A stretch of 64,000 nucleotides of DNA from Chloroflexota bacterium (GCA_021783095.1 JAJXUG010000017.1:1-64000); one strand, 5' to 3'; counted from the first letter of the stretch, positions 34,770-44,235 are shown. The notes: generated by a model not told the origin, from the letters alone. Numbers and translations: made by a program.

Positions 34770-35516
34770 TCAGTCGCCGGTGCCGGAGCCGCCGTCACCG
34801 CCGCTGTCGCCGCCATCGCCGCCCTGCTGGGGCGCGTCGGTCGGCTCGGGTGTGTGCGTGGGCTCGGCTTGGGTTCCGTGATTGTCGCCGCCCTGGTCTG
34901 GCGACTGGATGGCGTCCGGGTGGTCCGTCGCGTCAGGCGCGTGCGTCCCGTCGGGCTCGTGGGTCGCGTCGGGAGTCTCTGAGGGCTTCGCGCAGGCAGC
35001 CGGGTCGGCCGGCGGCAGGGTCGGCGTGCCGTCGCCCGGCGCGGCGCTGTCCGTGGCGTCCGGTGCGTCGCTGGCCTGCGGGTCGCCCGTGACGTTGGCA
35101 GTGTCCGCGCCGTCGCCGCCGTCTCGGCCGGAGCGGCAGGCTGACGGGTTGTCCGACGGTTCCGGAGCCGCGCCCCAGCTCGAGGGCGTCTCGGTGGCGT
35201 CGGGCGCCTCGCTGGCCTCCGGCGTCTCGGTGGGCTCGACGGCATTGATCGCCGGGGGGGCGTCGGTCGGCTCTGCCCGCGGCGCCGGGAGGGTCGAGAT
35301 CGGCTCCGTCGCGTCCGGCGTCTCCGACGGCTCCGGCGTGGACGGGCCGGCGAAGGTGTCGATGGCGTGTCGCACCAGGTCGGGCACGCTGGCGAAGCCG
35401 GTCGGGAACAGCTGGGGCGCGGCGAGCACCGAGCCGGCGCCCAGCACCAGGACGGCGCTCAGGCCCAGGCTCGCCGCCCGGGCCTTGGTGCCGATCGTGA
35501 ACCGTCGGGACGTCAT
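34770..35516 (-). CDS. Secreted, low-complexity acidic protein, 248 aa
   Basis: A signal peptide (KARAASLGLSAVLVLGAGSVLAAPQ) is followed by a short conserved-looking region (PTGFASVPDLVRHAIDTFAGPS). The rest is a long disordered tail rich in Asp, Pro, Thr, Glu and Ser with repeated DAT/SETPDAT units, ending in Gly/Asp runs. Two Cys occur in the tail. No catalytic domain. Similar low-complexity tails occur in the neighbouring anti-sigma protein, which suggests a shared surface role or shared ancestry. Ca2+ or cation binding is conceivable from the Asp content but is not shown. Confidence 0.7.
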   Translation of the reverse strand: MTSRRFTIGTKARAASLGLSAVLVLGAGSVLAAPQLFPTGFASVPDLVRHAIDTFAGPSTPEPSETPDATEPISTLPAPRAEPTDAPPAINAVEPTETPEASEAPDATETPSSWGAAPEPSDNPSACRSGRDGGDGADTANVTGDPQASDAPDATDSAAPGDGTPTLPPADPAACAKPSETPDATHEPDGTHAPDATDHPDAIQSPDQGGDNHGTQAEPTHTPEPTDAPQQGGDGGDSGGDGGSGTGD

Positions 35517-35582
35517 GGGATGCCTCTTCCTGCCTGACGCCGATCGAGTTGCCGGCGATCTGCACGAGAGAGCACCCCCGTT

Positions 35583-35599
35583 GGCGGAACGTTCCCGCC
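35583..35599 (-). promoter_or_regulatory. GGAACGTTCC palindrome, candidate ECF -35 site
   Basis: The 10-bp palindrome at 35586-35595 lies within a wider GGCG...CCGCC inverted repeat, 70-83 bp upstream of the secreted acidic gene. GGAAC is the classic -35 core of ECF promoters, and on the minus strand about 16 bp separate it from TGCTCTC, a possible -10. It may alternatively be a repressor operator. Confidence 0.35.
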
Positions 35600-35794
35600 G
35601 ATGCACCGCCGATGGTCCCGGGATGCACCCTGACCATCGATGCCTCGACGCCCATGTCGGTGCGCGCATGCCCCATCCGCCGGACCGGTGACCGACGGCC
35701 TGCCGCGTCACCGGCGGAATCGCCCTTGGCAGCCGGGGCGCAGCCGGGAACCATCGGTGAGCCGATCTGGCTTGCCGACTTGCCGAGGTCCGCC

Positions 35795-37099
35795 ATGGCC
35801 CACGCCACCGCCCGGGGCGCGTACGACGCGCTGACCGAGCGGCTCAACCGGTTCCCGCAGGGCGCGCCGCCCTCGAAGCTGCTCTTCCGGATCCTCTCGC
35901 TGCTGTTCTCCGAGCGTGAGGCGGGCCTGGTCGCGAGGCTGCCGATCCGGCCGGTCACCGCCCAGCAGGCCGCCCGGGTCTGGGGGATGCGCGTGGCCGA
36001 GGCGCGTGGCGTCCTCGACGGGCTGGCGTCGCGGGCCATCCTCATCGACATGGAGGGCCCGAACGGCACGCTCTATGCGCTGCCGCCGCCGATGGCCGGG
36101 TTCTTCGAGTTCTCGATGATGCGGATCCGCGACGACGTGGACCAGCACGCGCTGGCCGAGCTGTTCTACCAGTACGTCACGGTCGAGGACGAGTTCATCA
36201 CCGCGCTGTTCACCCACGGCCAGACGCAGCTCGGCCGGGTGTTCGTCAACGAGGCCGCCCTGTCGGCCGCCCGCGCGGCGGGCCATGCCTCAGACGAGGC
36301 GATGCGGGTGCTGGACTACGAGCGGGCGGGCGAGGTGATCAACACGGCGCAGCACATGGGCGTCGGCCTCTGCTACTGCCGCCACAAGGCCGATCACGTT
36401 GGCCTGGCGTGCAAGGCGCCGCGGGACATCTGCATGACCTTCGGCGGCACCGCGGACTCGCTGATCCGGCACGGGTACGCTCGGCGCGTCGACAGGGTCG
36501 AGGGGATGGAGCTCCTCGCCGAGGCCTACGACCACCGCCTGGTCCAGTTCGGCGAGAACGTCCAGCGCGAGGTCGCGTTCATGTGCAACTGCTGCGGCTG
36601 CTGCTGCGAGGCGATGATCGCGCAGCGGCGGTTCGGCCGGCTGAACCCGATCCACACGACCAACTACCTGCCGGCCGTCGACGCGCCGCTGTGCAACGGG
36701 TGCGGCAAGTGCGTGGACGCCTGCCCGGTCGAGGCGATGACCCTCGTGTCCGCGAACGACCCGGTCAAGGCGCGCAAGCGGCGTGCGGAGCTCGACGCGT
36801 CGGTCTGCCTGGGCTGTGGCGTGTGCACCCGCGTCTGCCCGATGGACGCGCTGCACCTGGAGCCGCGCGGCGAGCGCGTGGTGACGCCGGTCGACACCCT
36901 CCACCGCGTCGTGCTGATGGCGATCGAGCGCGGCAACCTGGCGGACTGCATCTTCGACAACCGGGCGCTCGTGAGCCACCGCGCGATGGCCGCGATCCTG
37001 GGCGTGATCCTGCGGCTGCCGCCAACCAAGCAGGTGCTGGCGACGCAGCAGGTGCGCTCCAAGTACCTCGCCAAGCTCCTGGAGCGGGTGCGTGTCTAG
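35795..37099 (+). CDS. Multi-cysteine 4Fe-4S protein with N-terminal winged-helix-like region, 434 aa
   Basis: Residues 25-100 look like a winged helix (PVTAQQAARVWGMRVAEARGVLDGLASRAILID). A cysteine-rich section follows with Cys193, Cys195, Cys206 and Cys213 (LCYCRHKADHVGLAC), then CNCCGCCC at 264-271. Two canonical ferredoxin clusters come last: CNGCGKCVDACP (300-311) and CLGCGVCTRVCP (338-349). The ferredoxin half should carry electrons; the middle cysteines may bind another cluster. The family occurs as a stand-alone ferredoxin-like protein, and I know no firm function. Starts at ATG 35795 after GAGG. It is convergent with an MttB-type methyltransferase 18 bp away. Confidence 0.85.
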   Translation: MAHATARGAYDALTERLNRFPQGAPPSKLLFRILSLLFSEREAGLVARLPIRPVTAQQAARVWGMRVAEARGVLDGLASRAILIDMEGPNGTLYALPPPMAGFFEFSMMRIRDDVDQHALAELFYQYVTVEDEFITALFTHGQTQLGRVFVNEAALSAARAAGHASDEAMRVLDYERAGEVINTAQHMGVGLCYCRHKADHVGLACKAPRDICMTFGGTADSLIRHGYARRVDRVEGMELLAEAYDHRLVQFGENVQREVAFMCNCCGCCCEAMIAQRRFGRLNPIHTTNYLPAVDAPLCNGCGKCVDACPVEAMTLVSANDPVKARKRRAELDASVCLGCGVCTRVCPMDALHLEPRGERVVTPVDTLHRVVLMAIERGNLADCIFDNRALVSHRAMAAILGVILRLPPTKQVLATQQVRSKYLAKLLERVRV

Positions 37100-37117
37100 C
37101 TGCGGGGCCGAGCCCAG

Positions 37118-38662
37118 CTAGCCCGCGCGGCGCCGGGCGTTGACCCGCCGCCCGCGCCCCGGCCCGCCAGGATCGGCCTCGGCTCCATAAGCGGTCGGCT
37201 CTGGGGCCGCCGGCAGCATCGGCAGCGCGGTCTGATCCTCAAGCCCCGCCAGGATGATCCGCCGCATCTCGGCGTCGACCGCCGGATCGGTCTCCACCTG
37301 TCGGTACCGGGCCAGCCGCCGGTCCACCTCGTCGCAGGCGCGGCCGTAGAGGTCCTTGCCGCCCGCCCTGAGCCACGTCTCCCGGTTGTCGCGCACCGTG
37401 ACGGGCGACGGGAGGTACAGCTGTGCCTCCCAGTTGGCCATCGTGTGGGGCGCCATGATGAGGTGCTGGTCCGCCAACAGGTGGTCCACGAGGTCGCGCA
37501 CCGGCAGGTCGTCGAGGGGCTTGACCTCGCGCACGAAGCGCAGCGCCTGCCCGCACCAGTCGTCGTCGGCCACCAGCTTCGGCAGGCTGAACACCAGCAG
37601 GAAGTCGAGCATGCCGGGGCCCGACACGCTGTTGACGCCCGCGAGCGCCGCCAGCAGCGCCGACCCGAACGTCTCGGCGCCCGCCTGCGCGTCCAGGACC
37701 GGGCTGTCCGAGAGCGCCATGTACGACTGGGTGGGCAGGCCCAGCCGCTTGCCCACCGCGACGTAGGCCGTGTCGAGCGCGAACGCCTCGATCGCCGCCA
37801 TCGGCGCGCTGGCCTTCCTCATGTGGAAGGTGGCGGGCGCGCCGCCGAACAGCACGGGCGCCCCGGGCCGGATCACCTGCGCCATCGTGATCCCGGCCAG
37901 CACGTCGATGGTGTGGAAGACCGTCGCGCCCACCGTGGTCACCGGCGCCACGAGCCCCATGAGCGTCACGGGCACGATCTCGACCGGGACCCCGGCCTCC
38001 ACGCAATCGATGAGGTTCTGGCAGGAGTCCTCCGAGTAGCGGAAATTGCCGGTCGCGGTGATCGTGAAGATCGAGTTCGGCCGGGCGCGCAGATCGTCGG
38101 CGTCGGTGCGGAAGAGCCGCAGCAGCTCGACCATGCGCGGCACGCCGTGCTCGGTGAACGCGCCCGAGACGACGGGCTTCCTGGAGTTGGCGAGCGCCAT
38201 GTACAGGCGCCAGGCGTCGGAGACCTGGGGCTCGATGTCGGCATTGGTCGAGAACGCGGTCGCCAGGTAGGCGATGTGCTCCAGGCCGTCGGCGAGCCGG
38301 ACGTACTCGACGAAGTCGGTCGAGTCGGCGAGGCGGACCTCGCCGGTCCGGTGGTCGTGCCACTTGAGCCCGGACGAGCCCGGGACGAAGTGGACGCGGT
38401 CGCCGCCGAGGTCGGCATGGGGGTTGCCGTCGCGGTCGTAGAGGGTGAACGACGAGGGTGCCGAGGCGATCGCCTGCTCGACGACGTCGCGCGGGAAGAG
38501 GACCCGGTCCCCGGACGCGTTGGTGGGCAGCCCCGCCGCGTTGAGGCGGAGCCGCATCTCCGGGCCGCGGATCTCCATGCCCGTCTCGGCCAGGACGCGC
38601 TTGGCCTCGTCGAGGATCTGGTCGATGAGCTCGTCGGACAGGACGCGGAGGGTCGGTCGCAT
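37118..38662 (-). CDS. Trimethylamine methyltransferase (MttB) family protein, non-pyrrolysine
   Basis: The 514-residue TIM-barrel protein has the MttB hallmarks: [22 protein letters not shown] near the N-terminus, [37 protein letters not shown] and [20 protein letters not shown]. Trimethylamine MttB contains pyrrolysine, coded by an in-frame amber codon. Here the frame is uninterrupted, so this belongs to the large pyrrolysine-free branch, whose known members demethylate quaternary amines such as glycine betaine, proline betaine or carnitine onto a corrinoid protein. No corrinoid protein, RamA-like activator or MtbA-like partner is in the window. The ATG start is supported by TAGCGT 7 nt upstream. 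Confidence 0.92.
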   Translation of the reverse strand: MRPTLRVLSDELIDQILDEAKRVLAETGMEIRGPEMRLRLNAAGLPTNASGDRVLFPRDVVEQAIASAPSSFTLYDRDGNPHADLGGDRVHFVPGSSGLKWHDHRTGEVRLADSTDFVEYVRLADGLEHIAYLATAFSTNADIEPQVSDAWRLYMALANSRKPVVSGAFTEHGVPRMVELLRLFRTDADDLRARPNSIFTITATGNFRYSEDSCQNLIDCVEAGVPVEIVPVTLMGLVAPVTTVGATVFHTIDVLAGITMAQVIRPGAPVLFGGAPATFHMRKASAPMAAIEAFALDTAYVAVGKRLGLPTQSYMALSDSPVLDAQAGAETFGSALLAALAGVNSVSGPGMLDFLLVFSLPKLVADDDWCGQALRFVREVKPLDDLPVRDLVDHLLADQHLIMAPHTMANWEAQLYLPSPVTVRDNRETWLRAGGKDLYGRACDEVDRRLARYRQVETDPAVDAEMRRIILAGLEDQTALPMLPAAPEPTAYGAEADPGGPGRGRRVNARRRAG

Positions 38663-38669
38663 GACGCGG

Positions 38670-38675
38670 ACGCTA
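38670..38675 (-). promoter_or_regulatory. -10 hexamer TAGCGT for the MttB-family gene
   Basis: TAGCGT on the minus strand ends 7 nt before the ATG at 38662; no ribosome-binding site fits between, so a leaderless start is likely. Confidence 0.5.
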
Positions 38676-38727
38676 TCCCATCGGGCGCCGCATGCGCGAG
38701 GCTGTCCCGAGGCGGGTGCGTCTGGTG

Positions 38728-39576
38728 CTAGTTGTTCGGCCGGCAGCGCTTCGCCTCGAGCAGGGCCGCGTCCGCGCGCTCGGTCAGCTCCTCGAGCGAC
38801 TCGTTGTCGTTCATCGCCGCCAGGCCGGCCGTGATGCCGACGCCGGTCGCGTGGCGCAGCGACTGGTCGATGACGCCGAGCCGTTGCTGCACCTCGACCG
38901 TGTCGATCTGGGCGACGCCGCAGAGGAACTCGTCGCCGCCGTAGCGGACGATCGGGTCGTAGGAGCGCAGGTTGGCGCGCATGGTCGCGGCGAGCGTCCG
39001 GAGCACGCGGTCGCCCGCGGCGTGGCCCTCGCGGTCGTTGACGCCCTTGAGCCCGTCCACGTCGATGAACGCGATGACGAACCGGCCGTCGCTCCGCCGG
39101 GCACGCTCGATCTCGTTGCGAAGCGCCAGCCGGCCCACCTCGCGCCGGTAGGCGCCGGTGAGCCCGTCGAGGTGCGCGCGCTGGAGCTGGGCCTCGAGCT
39201 GGGCGCGCTCGAGCGCCTGCTCGTCGGTCTCATCGATGCCGGCTGCGGGCCTGCCCGCGATGGCCGCGATGCGGCTGTCCATGGCCGCCTCGCGCTCCGC
39301 CGCCCGGCGCTCGCGCTCGTTCGCGGAGGCGTCGCGCGCAGCCGCCAGCCGGTCGCGCTCGTTGGCCAGGCCGTCACGCGCCGTGAGCGCCGCCTCGCGA
39401 GCGTCCGCCGCCCGCTCGCGCGCCTCGATGGCCGCCATCCGCTCGGAGGCCGCCCCCTCGAGCAGCAGGAACGCCTGCTCCTTCGCCTGCAGCCTGCGCG
39501 CGCGCGCCTCGAGGGCCGCGATCCGCTTGGCCGCCTTCTTCGGCGCAGCGGCCTTCTTCCCCTTGCGGTGCTTCAC
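38728..39576 (-). CDS. Diguanylate cyclase with N-terminal coiled coil, 282 aa
   Basis: The GGDEF domain (about 120-280) makes cyclic di-GMP from GTP. It has the active site [10 protein letters not shown] and the inhibitory I-site RSYD five residues before it, so product inhibition is expected. The N-terminal 115 residues are a highly charged coiled coil ([42 protein letters not shown]), probably for dimerisation. There is no membrane segment or sensory domain, so control may come through oligomerisation or a partner. A Lys-rich start ([17 protein letters not shown]) may bind nucleic acid or membrane. Confidence 0.93.
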   Translation of the reverse strand: MKHRKGKKAAAPKKAAKRIAALEARARRLQAKEQAFLLLEGAASERMAAIEARERAADAREAALTARDGLANERDRLAAARDASANERERRAAEREAAMDSRIAAIAGRPAAGIDETDEQALERAQLEAQLQRAHLDGLTGAYRREVGRLALRNEIERARRSDGRFVIAFIDVDGLKGVNDREGHAAGDRVLRTLAATMRANLRSYDPIVRYGGDEFLCGVAQIDTVEVQQRLGVIDQSLRHATGVGITAGLAAMNDNESLEELTERADAALLEAKRCRPNN

Positions 39577-39769
39577 CGGAAGACCTCGTCGGTATGGGCC
39601 GGATGCCGCGGCCGTGTCCTCTCGATGCCGCGCGGGGAAGTATCACGCCCCGCCGCCGCGAACGCGAGGGCTGCGACGCCCCGCCGAACGGGGCAACGCG
39701 GGAGGGAGGGATCCTGCGCCGGCCGGGCGCGGTGGCGCAGGCTCCAGCGGGCACCGCTCGACGGACCCG

Positions 39770-40687
39770 TCACGGCTCGGGGAGGCGGCCCACCACCGCG
39801 ACCCAGGGCTGCACGAGCTGCTCGAACAGGGGCGGCGCGATCAGGTCCCGGTAGCGCATCGCGACCCAGGCGTTCCAGATGGCCACCAGACCGCGCCGGG
39901 CCGGCTCGCCCTCGCGCTCCAGGATGGACGTGGCCTCGGTGAGCGCGGGGTTCGACCGCTTGGCGAAGATGGAGAGGAGGGCCCCGACGCTGCTCTCCGG
40001 GGGACGGGCGATCGAGAGCAGGTCTCGACCGCCAAGCACGCCGCAGACCGCCAGCTCGAGTTCGCTGAACCGGCCGAAGAGGCGCCGCAGGTCCTCGCGG
40101 GGGAGGCGCGCGCCGGCACTCCACGCCAGCCCGAAGCCGCGCTCGAGGTCGCGGCTCGAGCCGCCGCTCAGCATCTCGGTGACTGCGTGTCCCAGGCGCC
40201 TGATCTCGTTGGGGGACAGCCGCCCCACCCAGCCGAAGACCGTCTCGGGGTCGGCGGACGGGGGGAGGAGGGACGCGCGTGCGAGGAGCAGCGAGCAGAC
40301 GGGGACCTCGTTCGGGTCGGCTGGGCTGGGGTCTGCGAGGCCGGTGTCGGCGGGGCTGGGGCCTTCGTCGTGCACCTCGACCATGGCGAGATCGGGAGTC
40401 GCCGCCGGGTTGGCCTCAACAGCCTCGTCCGCTTCGACGGCGTCGTCCGCCGCCGCCTCAACTCGCGCGGGCCCGGGCGCGATCGTCCCGGCCTCCAGCC
40501 CGCCGAGCAGCAGCGCCGCGCGCCCCGGCTGGCGGAGTCCCAGCCCGAGGCCCATTCGCAGCCAGTACCGGTCCGCGCGCTCGCCGTTCGCGAACGGATG
40601 CTCGGCGCGGAGCTCGGCCATCGCCTTGGCCAGCGCGTCGGCGGGCGCGGCAGGGCCGGCGGGCTCGGGCGTCCCCTCGGTCGGCAT
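39770..40687 (-). CDS. Hypothetical protein, 305 aa, helical C-terminus
   Basis: The N-terminal half is Ala/Pro/Glu-rich and partly disordered, with a short ordered stretch ALAKAMAELRAEHPFANGERADRYWLRMGLGLGLRQPGRAALLLG. The C-terminal 170 residues are helical (WVGRLSPNEIRRLGHAVTEML, LRRLFGRFSELELAVCGVLGG, RRGLVAIWNAWVAMRYRDLI). No signal peptide, membrane span or known motif. The start is set at MPTEGTPE with GAGGG upstream; an alternative ATG lies at 40738. Function unknown. Confidence 0.65.
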   Translation of the reverse strand: MPTEGTPEPAGPAAPADALAKAMAELRAEHPFANGERADRYWLRMGLGLGLRQPGRAALLLGGLEAGTIAPGPARVEAAADDAVEADEAVEANPAATPDLAMVEVHDEGPSPADTGLADPSPADPNEVPVCSLLLARASLLPPSADPETVFGWVGRLSPNEIRRLGHAVTEMLSGGSSRDLERGFGLAWSAGARLPREDLRRLFGRFSELELAVCGVLGGRDLLSIARPPESSVGALLSIFAKRSNPALTEATSILEREGEPARRGLVAIWNAWVAMRYRDLIAPPLFEQLVQPWVAVVGRLPEP

Positions 40688-40929
40688 CGAATCGTGGTCC
40701 CTCGTGGGTCGGGCGGTCGTGCTGCGGCGTTCCGCCACAGCATGCCTGACGGACGCCGTCCCGTCGCGGCCCCCCGGGCAGGCCCATCGGATCGCTGAGG
40801 GCCAGGCGTCGGATCGCCGGGGCAGCCTCGTCGATCAGCCACGAAAGGTTGCGGCGCCCGGATTCTCACGCTCCGAGGCACTTCCCGCGAGAATAGGCCG
40901 GCCCAAGAACCGGTCAACGTGGAGGCATC

Positions 40930-41811
40930 GTGTCCTATTTCCAGGCGATCATCCTTGGACTCCTGCAGGGAGTGAGCGAGCTGTTCCCCGTCTCCAGCCT
41001 CGGGCACTCGGTGATCGTGCCCCAACTGCTGGGCTGGAACGATGTGGTGGCCGCGCAGTCGGCGAGCGAGTCGTACTTCCTGGCCTTCCTCGTCGGCCTC
41101 CACGTGGCCACGGCGACTGCCCTCGCCCTCTTCTACTGGCGTGACTGGGTGCGGATCATCCGCGCCATCCTGGGCTCGCTGCAGAGTCGCCGGGTGGAGG
41201 GGCCGGACGCCCGCCTCGGCTGGCTGCTGGTGGTGGCGACGATCCCGGCCGGGCTCATGGGCCTGCTGTTCGAGCATGCCTTCCGGACCGTGTTCGCCAA
41301 GCCGCTGCTCGCCGCGGCATTCCTGTTCGTCAATGGGCTGCTCCTGCTCGCGGGAGAGTGGCTGCGGCGCCGCGCCGAGGTTCGGGCCCTCGCTGTCGCC
41401 CACGGGCTCAATCCCGAGGGCGCCCGTCGTCTGGACACGCTGGAGTACCGCGAAGCGGGCATCGTCGGCGTCTTCCAGATCGGCGCGCTGCTGGCCGGGA
41501 TCAGCCGCTCCGGGATCACCATGGTCGCCGGCCTGGCCCGCGGGCTCGACCACGAGGATGCCGCGCGCTTCTCGTTCCTCCTCGCCACGCCGATCATCAT
41601 GGCCGCGGGCGTGTACAAGCTGCCGGACCTGCTGGGCCCCAATGGGCACGGCGTCATCGGCCAGGTGCTCGCCGGCAGCGTCGCCGCAGGGATCGCCGCC
41701 TACCTGTCCGTCCGCTTCCTCACCCGCTACTTCACCACGCGGACGCTCACGCCGTTCGCGATCTACTGCCTGGCAGCCGGGGCTCTGGCGATGGCCCACT
41801 TCGCCCTCTAG
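40930..41811 (+). CDS. uppP: Undecaprenyl-diphosphate phosphatase
   Basis: Recycles the undecaprenyl carrier used for peptidoglycan and polysaccharide export by dephosphorylating C55-PP at the membrane. Signature sequences are LGLLQGVSELFPVSSLGHSVI at residues 9-29 and ALLAGISRSGITMVAGLARGL (about 188-208), which hold the catalytic Glu, Ser and Arg. At least seven hydrophobic segments are present. The 293-aa length is normal. GTG start after a GGAGG site. Bacitracin resistance is a known side effect of this family. Confidence 0.95.
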   Translation: MSYFQAIILGLLQGVSELFPVSSLGHSVIVPQLLGWNDVVAAQSASESYFLAFLVGLHVATATALALFYWRDWVRIIRAILGSLQSRRVEGPDARLGWLLVVATIPAGLMGLLFEHAFRTVFAKPLLAAAFLFVNGLLLLAGEWLRRRAEVRALAVAHGLNPEGARRLDTLEYREAGIVGVFQIGALLAGISRSGITMVAGLARGLDHEDAARFSFLLATPIIMAAGVYKLPDLLGPNGHGVIGQVLAGSVAAGIAAYLSVRFLTRYFTTRTLTPFAIYCLAAGALAMAHFAL

Positions 41812-42050
41812 GCTCGGCGGGGCTTCCCGGGGTTCTTGCGCCGCCGGACGGGCACCACCAACCCTGGTCTCCGGGCCATTCGGCCGGCCTCCGTGCGTCC
41901 GGAGCCATGACGCCAGCGTTCCTGTGATCGTGGCGATCGGCGCAGGGGCGCTCGCGCTCTGGTACCGGGGGACCGTCCGGCCATCGGTCCACGCTGCGCC
42001 GGCGACTGCCTGGCGGCGGAACGCGCCCGCTGCCTGGTCGGACCCGGCGC

Positions 42051-42332
42051 CTAGGCTCCCGGCAGCCTTGTGTCCGGGACGCGCTGGCTGTGGGGCGCGA
42101 CGGTGGTCGGCTCCGGGTGCAGCCCGAACCGGATGGCCTGGTTGGGCCAGTCGGGGTCGCTCGGTGCCCAGGAGCGCACGGTCGATCCCTCGGCATCGAG
42201 GCGCCGGATCGTGCCATCGCCCTCGAGCATGAGCTTGCCGCCGGCGCTCAGCGTGACCTCGTTTCGCCGGTACCGCCGCCCGCGGCCCCCAGCAGGCGAC
42301 GAGGACGCCGGTCGGGAGCGTGCATCGGTCAT
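42051..42332 (-). CDS. Small hypothetical protein, 93 aa
   Basis: The start ATG (42332) is preceded by a strong GGAGGAG site. The first 25 residues are Ser/Pro/Gly/Arg-rich, then RRNEVTLSAGGKLMLEGDGTIRRLDAEGSTVRSWAPSDPDWPNQAIRFGL, which looks like a small all-beta domain with a WPNQAIRFG ending. No signal peptide or Cys. The family is unknown to me, but the ribosome-binding site and composition support a real gene. Confidence 0.65.
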   Translation of the reverse strand: MTDARSRPASSSPAGGRGRRYRRNEVTLSAGGKLMLEGDGTIRRLDAEGSTVRSWAPSDPDWPNQAIRFGLHPEPTTVAPHSQRVPDTRLPGA

Positions 42333-42452
42333 CGCTCTCCTCCAGTCCGGCGCGGCGTCAGGTGGCATGGGGCCACGACGCCGGACCGGGCAACCTCGCG
42401 GCCAGGTCCGCGGTCGTCGATTGCACGACCCGCCCCGTCCGCGCCCAATAGC

Positions 42453-43030
42453 CTAGACCGCGGCCGCACTGCCGTCGCGGCCCCGGCTGAGCTCTCCGCG
42501 CACCGCGGCGGCGCCGTGGACTGCCGCCCAAGCGTCGACGGCGAGCGCGAGCGCAGCCGAATCCGGTCGGACCGCCAACCGGCTGTCAACGCCCCGGATC
42601 CCGGCGCCGAGCTCAGCGAGCTCGCCCCGGTACGCGGGCCTCTCGCCGCCTGACCGCCCGATCGGCGGATAGACGTCGAAGTAGCCGTCGCTGCACACGA
42701 CGATGTGCGAGGCAGGGTAGGAGAAGGGAGTACGGGCCACAGGAGGAGAATCCGATCCGTCGCGCGCTTCGGACCGGCGAAAGAGAGCCCGGCGCAATTG
42801 GCGACTGTTCCACCTACCATCAGCCCTCCGGTCGATTCCGTCAAACGCGGCGGCGCCGGCGCGCACTTGGCCGCTGCCGCACCGCGGCTCGTGATGCCCA
42901 GGCTGTCGAGGGTATGGGTCACCTGCGAGCTGGCGGTCCCTAACGGGATCGCCGCGCCCATCGGATCCGGGTGGAAGCCGAGCACGAGTCTCGGACCCGA
43001 GATGCCGACGCCGGAGACTCGTCGTCGCCG
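42453..43030 (-). pseudogene. Possible frameshifted remnant in a 786-bp interval
   Basis: Between the small gene at 42332 and the tRNA (43119) no intact gene is convincing, but two minus-strand frames look protein-like in succession. The first (about 43030-42750) reads GPRLVLGFHPDPMGAAIPLGT and ESTGGLMVGGTVANCAGLSF. The second (about 42740-42453) reads PASHIVVCSDGYFDVYPPIG and RGELAELGAGIRGVDSRL. Third-position GC is high in the second part. One frameshift near 42745 would join them, so this could be a decayed gene or a sequencing error. The evidence is thin, and no family is recognised. Confidence 0.25.
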
Positions 43031-43118
43031 CGGCACGGTACGGCCCGAGACGCGGAGTGCCCGTTGGGCGAAGGGGCCGTGGCATTCAGCATGGTGACAG
43101 CGCGAATGGTGGTTGGCG

Positions 43119-43195
<77 letters not shown>

Positions 43196-43254
43196 GCGGC
43201 CCCGGCATGATACCCGGCTCGCGGGGCGGCTCGGCAAGCCCGCCCCGCCTGCGG

Positions 43255-43260
43255 CACACT
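43255..43260 (+). promoter_or_regulatory. Degenerate -10 (CACACT) before the M23 peptidase gene
   Basis: CACACT ends 6 nt before ATG 43267, with the spacing seen at the other leaderless starts. It supports 43267 over the upstream in-frame start at 43207. Confidence 0.3.
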
Positions 43261-43266
43261 TCGTCG

Positions 43267-44211
43267 ATGCGTCAGCACGCCCACCCCATGCGCCGCACGC
43301 CCTCTCGCCGGCGCCTCGGGACCGTGGCCTTGGCAGTGCTGGTGCTCGTCGCGGCCGCGGCGCTCGTCTGGCGGTCGCCGGCCCTCATATCGGCGGGAGG
43401 CGTCGGCGCTGCCGGCGGTGGGAGTCACGGGCTCGTCGCTGCCCAGGCGCAGTTGGTCCCCGCGTCCGGCGCTCCGGCGTCCGCCGGCGCCGCGCCCACG
43501 CAGGGCCAGGCGGCGTCCGGGTCCATTCCGCCCGCGACGGTCGGCAACCCGTCCCCGGGGCCGGCAACGCCGGCCGGTCGCGACCACGCGTCGATGGTGG
43601 CCGCACAGCCCGCGCCGCCCGCGACCCTCACGGGCTACGTCTGGCCGATCGCCCACCCGAGGCTCACGCTGCCGTTCGGCCCCACCGACTGGGGCACGCG
43701 CATCGTTGACGGCAAGCTGTTCCACGACGGCGTCGACCTCGCCACGTTCTGCAACGACCGGATCATGGCCGCCCACGACGGCGTGGTCCTGGCCGCCGGC
43801 CGGCATTTCGACAACTTCATCGGCTGGGTGGGCAGCCTCGACGCCTACTACCACTACCTCAACGCCGAGCACCTCTGGCTCGACCTGCCCAACGTGGTCA
43901 TCGTCGACGACGGCAACGGCTACCGCAGCATCTACGCCCACATGTGGAAGCTCACCGTGAAGGTGGGGCAGCACGTCAGGGCGGGCCAGCTGATCGGCTA
44001 CGAGGGGATGACCGGGCACGCCACCGGGTGCCACCTGCACTACGGGCTGTTCTCGCCGGCCGAGACCGCCACGTTCGGCACCGAGCCGAAGGCCATCAAG
44101 ACCTGGCACGAGCCGCCGGCCGAGATCGCGCGGATCGACCCGCTGCTGGTCCTGCCGTACCGCAAGGGGATAGGCGGGGTCACCACGTCGCTCGGGACCG
44201 AGGGCGGCTAG
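43267..44211 (+). CDS. M23-family (LytM) metallopeptidase, secreted, 314 aa
   Basis: A basic N-terminus and a hydrophobic segment (about 18-38) form a signal anchor. An Ala/Pro linker leads to the peptidase domain. The zinc ligands are visible as FHDGVDLAT (His-x3-Asp) and the catalytic pair GCHLHYGLF, with YRSIYAHMWKLTVKVGQHVRAGQLIGYEG between them, the classic lysostaphin-like fold. It should cut peptide cross-links in peptidoglycan. The ATG at 43267 starts close to the hydrophobic segment; an in-frame start lies 20 codons upstream. Confidence 0.9.
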   Translation: MRQHAHPMRRTPSRRRLGTVALAVLVLVAAAALVWRSPALISAGGVGAAGGGSHGLVAAQAQLVPASGAPASAGAAPTQGQAASGSIPPATVGNPSPGPATPAGRDHASMVAAQPAPPATLTGYVWPIAHPRLTLPFGPTDWGTRIVDGKLFHDGVDLATFCNDRIMAAHDGVVLAAGRHFDNFIGWVGSLDAYYHYLNAEHLWLDLPNVVIVDDGNGYRSIYAHMWKLTVKVGQHVRAGQLIGYEGMTGHATGCHLHYGLFSPAETATFGTEPKAIKTWHEPPAEIARIDPLLVLPYRKGIGGVTTSLGTEGG

Positions 44212-44235
44212 GACGCCCTGACGATCGCGTCGGTG

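Noticed and set aside
31922-35092. A 1,056-codon plus-strand frame crossing the deacetylase, sigma and anti-sigma genes
   Set aside because: Its sequence is Arg/Pro/Ala-rich noise; recognisable proteins lie in the other frames across the whole span.
37118-38662. Pyrrolysine-containing trimethylamine methyltransferase
   Set aside because: The MttB-family frame has no internal amber codon, so it belongs to the pyrrolysine-free branch and trimethylamine cannot be assumed as substrate.
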